From: Nitrospirota bacterium
GTDB lineage: Bacteria; Nitrospirota; CAKKRA01; 9FT-COMBO-42-15
NCBI GenBank assembly: GCA_016214425.1
Contig: JACRON010000079.1
Span: 1 to 12,302, forward strand
Direction of reading: 5' to 3'
DNA: 12,302 bases
Shown here one piece after another: positions 1-5,435 of the stretch (its first letter is position 1; each line of letters starts with the position of its first letter). The translations under genes were made by a program, and so were the position numbers. The notes under the pieces were generated by a model, which saw only the letters and a program-made list of their open reading frames with translations, searched no databases and was not told the DNA's origin.

Positions 1-367
1 GAGGCTTGCAAATGTTCAGATTCATAAAATGGATGCCACAAGAATGGAATTTGAAGACAACACCTTTGATTCTGTAATGGCTGCATATTTTATAAGCACT
101 GTTCCTGACCCTGTAAAGGCAGTTCATGAAATAAAAAGGGTCTGCAAAAAAGGCGGCAGGATCGTATTTCTCAATCATTTTATGAGCAAGAATAAATTCA
201 TCTCCGGCTTTGAAAAAATGATATCCCCTGTCTGCTGTAGGATAGGCTTCAGGACAGACCTTGATCTATACGACCTGCTAAATAAAACAGGTCTCAAGAT
301 AAACAAAAAAGAAAAGGTGAACTTTTTTAATTACTGGAAGGCAGTGCAGTTCATCAATCATAAGTAG
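1..367 (+). CDS. SAM-dependent methyltransferase, C-terminal part (5' truncated by window edge)
   Basis: The reading frame is open from base 2 and ends at TAG 365-367, so the true start lies upstream of the window. What remains is the second half of a class I (Rossmann) methyltransferase: an MDA acidic-loop motif, then FEDNTFDSVMAAYFISTVPD (motif II region), a helix VKAVHEIKRVCKKGG and the strand RIVFLNHF (motif III). The C-terminal part, with CCRIGFRTDLDLYDLLNKTG, resembles PmtA-type phosphatidylethanolamine N-methyltransferases and the UbiE/Methyltransf_11 group. The glycine-rich SAM motif I is outside the window, so binding cannot be confirmed. Substrate is uncertain; a phospholipid or quinone-type small molecule is the family-based guess. 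The 51-base gap to the next gene leaves it unclear whether they share a transcript. Confidence 0.8.
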   Translation, partial: RLANVQIHKMDATRMEFEDNTFDSVMAAYFISTVPDPVKAVHEIKRVCKKGGRIVFLNHFMSKNKFISGFEKMISPVCCRIGFRTDLDLYDLLNKTGLKINKKEKVNFFNYWKAVQFINHK

Positions 368-418
368 TGCGTCTCGCATACGCAATAGTTTTATTGATTT
401 CAGAAAGGTTGGTTTAAT

Positions 419-964
419 ATGAGTGAAAGAAGCTATTTTGAAAGAAGGCACATCTATCTCATTAATAAAGAGTTTCAGGGCAGGTTTGCAGCATTTGTAA
501 TCACCATACTGATTGGATACTCCTTTATCCTGCTGATGTTTCAGAAACTGGCAAAGTCTGTCAGCTTCCCTTTGATGATACCGATAGTATTTGGTATATT
601 AATAATATTTATTGGCGTGGCAAGCATATTCTATTCCCACAGATTTGCAGGACCGCTCTTTGCAATTAACCGTGCAACCAAAGAGGTAGCTAAAGGCGAC
701 CTGCTGATAAAGCTATTCATAAGAAAGGAACACAATATAATATTCCATCAGATTGCAGACAATATAAATAATATTACAGATAACTTCAGGGAAACAGCCT
801 TGAAGATGGAAGAAAAACTTATATTATTATCAAAAGAGACCCATGGCCTCTCAGAAAAGATAGCGAGCGGCAAATTAAAAAATGAACTTGCTTCCCAGAT
901 GGAGAAGGTCCTGAAAATAGAAAAAGAATTACAGGCTGCATTAAAGCCTTTTAAGGTTTGCTAA
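419..964 (+). CDS. two-TM membrane protein with HAMP-like domain and coiled coil
   Basis: This 181-residue protein has two hydrophobic membrane helices (about residues 23-42 and 51-72) with only a short loop between them, so there is almost no periplasmic sensor. A HAMP-like module follows at about 73-125, opening with SHRFAGPLFAINRATKEVAKGDL, where the conserved P and the E-V-A-K-G-D-L turn are visible. The rest (about 125-178) is a Glu/Lys-rich amphipathic helix likely to form a coiled coil. No kinase, methyl-accepting or cyclase output domain is attached, so it may pass a membrane-derived signal to a separate partner. The next start codon directly follows its stop, and two genes on lies an FHA-GAF-cyclase, which suggests one signalling operon. 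AAAGG precedes the ATG at slightly long spacing. Function is inferred from architecture only. Confidence 0.8.
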   Translation: MSERSYFERRHIYLINKEFQGRFAAFVITILIGYSFILLMFQKLAKSVSFPLMIPIVFGILIIFIGVASIFYSHRFAGPLFAINRATKEVAKGDLLIKLFIRKEHNIIFHQIADNINNITDNFRETALKMEEKLILLSKETHGLSEKIASGKLKNELASQMEKVLKIEKELQAALKPFKVC

Positions 965-1249
965 ATGGAAGGCGCAGAGTTTAGAGGAAAAAGCCTGGCA
1001 GCAACAGCAAGGGATATTGCAGATGGCTTCCTCTCAATAAATCCCCTTATGCTGAAGAAATTGATGCCTGAAGATTATAAGAATCTGTACCACTATCTAA
1101 AAAAGATTCAAACAGAGGTGCGGTCAGAGAAATTTCCTCTGCATGATATCTTATCAATCAGAAGCAGAAATATGCGGCTGCAGAGGCTCCACAATGCAAT
1201 AATAATCCTCCAGCACATTGCAAGAGAGCGAAAGGTAATCCTGGCATGA
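965..1249 (+). CDS. conserved-looking small protein of unknown function in cyclase operon
   Basis: I do not recognise a family for this 94-residue, Lys/Arg-rich, apparently cytoplasmic protein. It is predicted to be mostly helical, with amphipathic stretches at about 33-55 and 62-90, and has no signal peptide, membrane segment or cysteine. Its ATG immediately follows the TAA of the HAMP protein, with AAGG about ten bases upstream, so translation is probably coupled. It ends 13 bases before the FHA-GAF-cyclase start. The strict packing between two signalling genes suggests a small adaptor or regulator of the same pathway; this is inference from position only. Confidence 0.72.
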   Translation: MEGAEFRGKSLAATARDIADGFLSINPLMLKKLMPEDYKNLYHYLKKIQTEVRSEKFPLHDILSIRSRNMRLQRLHNAIIILQHIARERKVILA

Positions 1250-1262
1250 CTATAGATGACCT

Positions 1263-2909
1263 ATGGCGCGATTGGTAGTAATTAAAGGACCAAATACTGG
1301 CGATATACACTTCATTACTCTATTATCCCAGAAGGTCGGAAGACTCCCTTCAAATGACATAGTCCTTGAAGACAGGCTTGCATCCCGAAATCACGCGGAG
1401 CTTGAAAGAAGAGGAAAAGATTTTTTTATCACAGACTTAGACAGCTACAACGGGACATTTGTCAATGGCACAAAGATTAAAGAAAAGAAGCTGAATGACA
1501 AAGATGAAATAACCATTGGAAAGACCACATTCCGTTTTGAAGAAGAGGTTGCTGACATACTTGTGCTTGATGACTCCCAGCCCTTTGTGCCGCCAGAGGG
1601 CACTATTATTAAACCTGTTACTGACAGTTTCATTGCCAAATCCCTTCACGGCCTGACGCCTCTCCCTGCAAGCCCTGATGCAAAGAAGCCGCCTACCTTT
1701 ATATTAGACCCGCATGAGCTTCAACTTGATAAAAAGGAATCAGCAGGCGAAGGCAAAAACTTTTTCTTTATACTTTATGAAATCGGGAGAGCTTTGCTCT
1801 CTACAATTGAATTAAACCACCTTCTTAATCTTATTGTTGACCTTGTCCTTCAGGTAATAAAGGCAGAGAGGGCATTTCTGCTGCTCCTTGATAAAGAAAA
1901 AGGGGAGCTCATCCCTCATGTTGTTAGGCACAGCGGCCTCAAGCCAGAGGAGGGCGGTAATATTACCATAAGCAAGACCATTGCAAAACAGGTCATCAAA
2001 GAAAAGGTGTCAATACTTACATCTGATGCAAAGATAGACCCAAGGTTCAAGGGAGGCGAGAGCATTATCCTCTACGGCATCCGCTCTGCCATGTGCGTCC
2101 CTCTGTGGAACATGGACGATGTATTGGGCATTATCTATGTTGACAGCCTTATCTCGTCCAACAGATTTTCAAATGATGACCTTGAGCTTCTGACTGCAAT
2201 TGCAAATCAGGCAGCAATAGGAATTCAGCAGGCAAGGCTTAAGGAAAAGATTTTAAAAGAGGCTGAATTCAGAAAGAGGCTCTCCCAATACCACTCGCCT
2301 GATATAGTTGATTTAATAATGAAGGAGATACAGGAAGGCATAAGCACCTCGCTTGATGTTCAGGAAAAGGAGGTAACAATACTATTTTCTGACATTCAGG
2401 GCTTTACAAGCATCTCTGAAAAACTCTCGCCTGCTGATGTTGCCAACCTCCTCAACGATTACTTCAGTCTTATGACAGATATTATATTCAAGCACGGCGG
2501 CACACTTGATAAATATATCGGCGATGCAATTATGGCAATATTTGGCGCGCCTTTTTCGCATAAGGACGATGCAGTCAGAGCTGTAAGGGCTGCGGTGGAA
2601 ATGAGAAAAGAGCTGAACAATTTAATGTCAAGGAAGGACACTGCAATAAAATTTAATATCAGGATTGGCATTAATACTGGCGATGTGGTTGCAGGAAACA
2701 TCGGCTCCTTGCAGAGAATGGAATACACTGTGCTCGGCGATGCTGTTAACACAGCAGCAAGGCTTGAGACAATGTCCAAGCCGGGCCAGATATTAATCGG
2801 CGAGCAGACATACAAACTTACCAAAGACTTCTTTGAAATAAAACCTGTTGGAAAATGGAAGGTGAAAGGGAAGGAAAAAGAGGTTATGGTGTACGAGGTG
2901 GTGGGGTAG
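1263..2909 (+). CDS. FHA-GAF-class III adenylate/guanylate cyclase
   Basis: This 548-residue cytoplasmic protein has three modules. An N-terminal FHA domain (about 1-95) has GR at 26-27, SRNH at 41-44 and the SYNGTFVNG strand at 61-69, the usual phosphothreonine-reading set. A linker leads to a GAF domain (about 168-325), followed by a helical connector and a class III cyclase domain (about 365-548). Metal-binding Asp377 (FSDIQGFT) and Asp421 (YIGDAIMAIFG), transition-state Asn496 and Arg500 (NTAARLE), and base-recognising Lys417 and Thr489 are present. The Lys/Thr pair is typical of bacterial adenylate cyclases, so cAMP is the expected product. No membrane segment is seen. The start is the only in-frame ATG that leaves the first FHA strand intact, although its ribosome binding site is weak. 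It follows the HAMP and 94-residue genes closely and probably shares their transcript. Confidence 0.93.
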   Translation: MARLVVIKGPNTGDIHFITLLSQKVGRLPSNDIVLEDRLASRNHAELERRGKDFFITDLDSYNGTFVNGTKIKEKKLNDKDEITIGKTTFRFEEEVADILVLDDSQPFVPPEGTIIKPVTDSFIAKSLHGLTPLPASPDAKKPPTFILDPHELQLDKKESAGEGKNFFFILYEIGRALLSTIELNHLLNLIVDLVLQVIKAERAFLLLLDKEKGELIPHVVRHSGLKPEEGGNITISKTIAKQVIKEKVSILTSDAKIDPRFKGGESIILYGIRSAMCVPLWNMDDVLGIIYVDSLISSNRFSNDDLELLTAIANQAAIGIQQARLKEKILKEAEFRKRLSQYHSPDIVDLIMKEIQEGISTSLDVQEKEVTILFSDIQGFTSISEKLSPADVANLLNDYFSLMTDIIFKHGGTLDKYIGDAIMAIFGAPFSHKDDAVRAVRAAVEMRKELNNLMSRKDTAIKFNIRIGINTGDVVAGNIGSLQRMEYTVLGDAVNTAARLETMSKPGQILIGEQTYKLTKDFFEIKPVGKWKVKGKEKEVMVYEVVG

Positions 2910-2939
2910 CAAAGGTTTTTTAATATTTCTGTTGGCAGC

Positions 2940-2957
2940 CGCGGGCTTTAGCCTGCG
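2940..2957. repeat. REP-like GC-rich palindrome downstream of the cyclase gene
   Basis: CGCGGGCT at 2940-2947 and AGCCTGCG at 2950-2957 form an 8-bp stem (one G-T wobble) with a two-base loop. The GGGCTTTAGCC core resembles the stem of REP elements mobilised by RAYT-type transposases in other genomes. No T-run follows, so it is a poor intrinsic terminator. It sits just behind the cyclase stop, where GC-rich base composition gives way to an AT-rich stretch. Family assignment is inference from one copy. Confidence 0.5.
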
Positions 2958-3029
2958 ATAAATTGAAAAATAACTGGACAAATATGCTGATTTTGCGGCA
3001 ACAATAAATTTTTAATTTGCACAGAAAAA

Positions 3030-3161
3030 ATGTATGAAGGCTATATAAACGAAGATGGGATATTGGTTTGTGAACCCGATGAACAGCATATTGAGGCAAT
3101 AAAGTGTTCCATGTGCAGCAAAGACCTTATGATTAAAGATTTTAGAGGTATTGAATACTAA
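3030..3161 (+). CDS. possible micro-ORF, 43 residues with CxxC motif
   Basis: An ATG-to-TAA frame encodes 43 residues: an acidic N-terminal half, Cys14, then KCSMCSKDL with Cys26 and Cys29. A CxxC pair plus a further Cys could hold a metal as a minimal zinc knuckle, but no family is recognised. The upstream sequence has only an A-rich GAAAAA in place of a clear Shine-Dalgarno, so translation is uncertain. It may also be a leftover of a larger zinc-ribbon gene. It precedes the 81-residue ORF by 26 bases in the same direction, inside the AT-rich island. Confidence 0.4.
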   Translation: MYEGYINEDGILVCEPDEQHIEAIKCSMCSKDLMIKDFRGIEY

Positions 3162-3187
3162 ATAAAATCGTAAAAAGATAAAACAAG

Positions 3188-3433
3188 ATGCAAAAATACA
3201 ATATAGATGAGATATTTAAAGGTGTAGAAACAAAGCATAGCCTCGGACTATTTGATAAAAGACTTATTTCATCAATAATTCTTTATGACAAAAATGATAA
3301 ACCCTACCTCAAATGTTTCGGCTCTGATAAAGAGCGCCCAGCCAAGCCGGAAGAAATAGTCCGCCAACTTTTTATCAAGAAACTTTTAGAAGAAGCCAAG
3401 CGTAAGGTTGAGGAGATGATTGAGAAAGAGTAA
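3188..3433 (+). CDS. 81-residue protein, possible truncated N-terminus of an HSDR_N-type restriction/DNA-methylase protein
   Basis: The middle of this short, charged protein, RPAKPEEIVRQLFIKKLLEE at residues 50-69, together with ILYDKNDKPYLKCF just before it, resembles the opening of the N-terminal domain of type I restriction R subunits and related N6-DNA methylase proteins (HSDR_N, HSDR_N_2). In those families this helix leads into a GYP turn and a nuclease-like core. Here the similarity stops at residue 69 and the protein ends in a Lys/Glu-rich helix (AKRKVEEMIEKE). It could be a decayed remnant that lost several hundred codons, or a stand-alone small protein. No strong ribosome binding site precedes the ATG. 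TcmP starts 35 bases after its stop, so the two may be co-transcribed. The similarity is from memory of the motif. Confidence 0.55.
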   Translation: MQKYNIDEIFKGVETKHSLGLFDKRLISSIILYDKNDKPYLKCFGSDKERPAKPEEIVRQLFIKKLLEEAKRKVEEMIEKE

Positions 3434-3468
3434 AAGAAGAAGATAGCCTATAATATGGGAAATGATAA

Positions 3469-4377
3469 ATGGATATAAGAAATTGTAGAAAACATAGCTG
3501 TAAGGATAATGATGGTAATTGTTTAATACATGGTTTAGATGGGCTGCCTGTTCAATGCGTTGGTCGTTGGGTTGAGGATAAATTTTTCTTTTTAGAGAGA
3601 TACTTGAATGCTTCATGTGAGGCAAGAAGAAAGTTTGCAGATAAAGGCAATGCTGTTTTTATAGATTTATTTTCTGGGCCGGGTAGGTGTATTATAAAAG
3701 ACGAAAAAAGAGAAATAGATAGCGGAGGAATTAGGGCTTTAAACAGAGATGAAGCACCTTTTAATGAGTGTTTTTACTTTGACATCAGTAAAGTCAATGT
3801 AGACACATTGAAGAAAAGAGCCGGTGCAAAGTCAAACTGTCATGTAGAATGTGGAGATTCAAACACTTTGATTAATAACTTAGTAGCGACATTATTGAAA
3901 CAAAGCTATCGTTATCACTTTGCATTTATTGACCCTTTTGGTCCAGGTGGACTAAAATTTGAAACCCTTAAGATGTTGGCAAAATTAGATAAAATGGACA
4001 TGTTAATTCATTTTCCAATAGGAGCTATAAAAAGAAATTTAAAAACATGGACAAAAAGCGCTAATAATATTCTTGATAATTTTTTAGGAACAAATGTATG
4101 GCGTAAGGCAATTAAGGGCTTACACGGTGATAAAATTTTTAAAGCTTTAATTGATACCTTTAAAGAACAGCTAAAGTCTATAGGCTATCCAGAAGATGGT
4201 TTAAAAATGGCATCTTCAAATGAAGATATTTATACTGGCTTACCAACCGTGCCTGTTAGGAATACCAGAGAAGTGGGTATGTATGTTTTAATCCTTGCAT
4301 CAAAGCATCCGCTCGGGCAGAAAATATGGAGCAGTATTATTAAAACCAATCCGACTGGACAGAAAGAATTATTCTAA
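3469..4377 (+). CDS. tcmP: three-Cys-motif partner protein TcmP
   Basis: This 302-residue protein matches the TcmP family from end to end. A Rossmann-type core starts with VFIDLFSGPGR (63-73), which resembles a SAM-binding motif I, followed by the strand FYFDIS (102-107), an ECGDSN acidic loop at 127-132 and AFIDPFGPGGL (152-162), reminiscent of the DPPY motif of amino-methyltransferases. The strand DMLIHFPIGAIKRN and the ending GQKELF are typical of the family, so the C-terminus is complete. The N-terminus carries four cysteines (6, 11, 18, 30) and two histidines (9, 21), which may bind a metal. Family knowledge: TcmP is encoded next to a radical-SAM-like protein, and no reaction is established to my knowledge. 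GGGA lies 8 bases before the ATG. The partner starts 2 bases after the stop. Confidence 0.88.
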   Translation: MDIRNCRKHSCKDNDGNCLIHGLDGLPVQCVGRWVEDKFFFLERYLNASCEARRKFADKGNAVFIDLFSGPGRCIIKDEKREIDSGGIRALNRDEAPFNECFYFDISKVNVDTLKKRAGAKSNCHVECGDSNTLINNLVATLLKQSYRYHFAFIDPFGPGGLKFETLKMLAKLDKMDMLIHFPIGAIKRNLKTWTKSANNILDNFLGTNVWRKAIKGLHGDKIFKALIDTFKEQLKSIGYPEDGLKMASSNEDIYTGLPTVPVRNTREVGMYVLILASKHPLGQKIWSSIIKTNPTGQKELF

Positions 4378-4379
4378 AT

Positions 4380-5162
4380 ATGCAAACTATAAAAAGAAAA
4401 TCTTTACTTTATAAAAGCGAAGTCGAATATGCAGATTTTTGTATAAACCATGTTGAGGGATGTTCTCATGGTTGTAAATATCCATGTTACGCCTATATGA
4501 TGAAAAAGCGATGCGGAGTTATTAAGACTTATAAAGAATGGTGTATGCCTAAAATTGTTTCTAATGCGTTAGAGCTTTTGGATAAGGAAATTCCAAAGTA
4601 CAAGGATAAAATAAAATATGTCCATTTATGCTTTTCTACAGACCCTTTTATGTATAACCAAAGTCAGGTATCTGATTTGAGCCTAAAAATTATTGAAAAA
4701 CTCAATGCAAATAAAATCCGCTGTACCGTATTAACAAAAGGGGTCCTCCCGCAAGAGCTTTGTAATAGAAATGGATTCAGTAAAAATAATGAATATGGCA
4801 TTACCTTAGTTTCTTTAGATGAAAACTTCAGGAGAGCGTATGAGCCGAATTCAGCTAATTTTAGAGATAGAATTGACTCGCTTAAATATTTGCATAGGAA
4901 AGGATTTAAAACCTGGGTTAGCATGGAGCCATATCCTACACCTAATTTGATAAAACAGGATCTAAACGAGATATTAGAAGCTGTGTCTTTTGCAGATAAA
5001 ATCGTCTTTGGCCGATTAAATTATAATGTTAAATCCTCTGAATTCAAATACACAAAGGAATTTTATAACAGCCTTGCCGCATCGGTAATTAAATTTTGCA
5101 GAAAAAACAAAATTAGTTATCATATTAAGCAAGGAACGCAGATAATTAATAAAAAGCCTTAG
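4380..5162 (+). CDS. radical SAM-like protein, partner of TcmP, with CX3CX3C cluster motif
   Basis: This 260-residue soluble protein is of the radical-SAM type related to the spore-photoproduct-lyase-like group. Its N-terminal NHVEGCSHGCKYPCYAYMM has Cys28, Cys32 and Cys36, spaced CX3CX3C rather than the classical CX3CX2C, with an additional proline before the last Cys; Cys21 is nearby. Then follow VHLCFSTDPFMY (81-92), CTVLTKG (115-121), YGITLVSLDE (139-148), KTWVSMEPYP (177-186) and KIVFGRLNY (207-215), in the order of strands of a TIM barrel. The three Cys should hold a [4Fe-4S] cluster that cleaves SAM. The start lies 2 bases after the TcmP stop with no strong Shine-Dalgarno, which implies translational coupling. 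The substrate is unknown; a methyltransferase-like partner suggests joint modification of one macromolecule, which is inference. Confidence 0.85.
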   Translation: MQTIKRKSLLYKSEVEYADFCINHVEGCSHGCKYPCYAYMMKKRCGVIKTYKEWCMPKIVSNALELLDKEIPKYKDKIKYVHLCFSTDPFMYNQSQVSDLSLKIIEKLNANKIRCTVLTKGVLPQELCNRNGFSKNNEYGITLVSLDENFRRAYEPNSANFRDRIDSLKYLHRKGFKTWVSMEPYPTPNLIKQDLNEILEAVSFADKIVFGRLNYNVKSSEFKYTKEFYNSLAASVIKFCRKNKISYHIKQGTQIINKKP

Positions 5163-5260
5163 AGAAGATGGAGTGCATACAAATTCCGCGTTAAGTAGTG
5201 CAATTTATACTCCTGAAAGCAAATTATTTAAGAGAAACTTTTAATATACATAAAATCCTT

Positions 5261-5280
5261 GGGTTTGCTTTGCTAAACCC
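5261..5280. repeat. inverted repeat GGGTTT-N8-AAACCC upstream of a micro-ORF
   Basis: GGGTTT at 5261-5266 and AAACCC at 5275-5280 form a perfect 6-bp stem with an 8-base loop. No T-run follows, so it is not a convincing terminator for the TcmP/radical-SAM pair. It may be a dispersed palindrome or an mRNA structure in the leader of the 35-codon ORF that starts 33 bases further on. Confidence 0.4.
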
Positions 5281-5313
5281 TACTGAAAATGGTTGTAGTT
5301 AGGGGTTATATTT

Positions 5314-5421
5314 ATGCTTGAGGACAAAGATACTGTATGGAATAATTCAACGATGTCTCAATTTCTAAAAGGCTATTCGGATAAAGACGCTATCTATGAC
5401 AACTTGTCTTTAAAAAAATAA
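5314..5421 (+). CDS. possible micro-ORF, 35 residues, with good ribosome binding site
   Basis: The frame runs ATG 5314 to TAA 5421 and encodes 35 residues. AGGGG at 5301-5305 lies 8 bases before the ATG, the best Shine-Dalgarno of the AT-rich island. The protein is polar and slightly acidic (WNNSTMSQFLKGYSDKDA in the middle), with no cysteine or membrane segment, and the end is Lys-rich. Size and composition would fit an antitoxin-like or regulatory peptide, or the surviving start of a longer lost gene; I recognise no family. It ends 14 bases before the convergent stop codon of the TPR/PEGA gene. Confidence 0.42.
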   Translation: MLEDKDTVWNNSTMSQFLKGYSDKDAIYDNLSLKK

Positions 5422-5435
5422 GACCAAAAGGGATT

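Noticed and set aside
368..384. TGCGT-N7-ACGCA hairpin as terminator of the methyltransferase gene
   Set aside because: Only five base pairs and no clean T-run; too weak to claim.
2459..2824. 121-codon open frame on the minus strand
   Set aside because: It is antisense to the catalytic core of the cyclase, whose conserved motifs fix the coding strand.
3420..3454. TTGAGA and TATAAT as a promoter for TcmP
   Set aside because: The TATAAT (3449-3454) is good but the spacer to the -35-like box is 23 bases, outside the usual range.
5400..5435. T-run on the minus strand as terminator of the kinase operon
   Set aside because: The T-run exists, but I could not find a stable stem directly before it.
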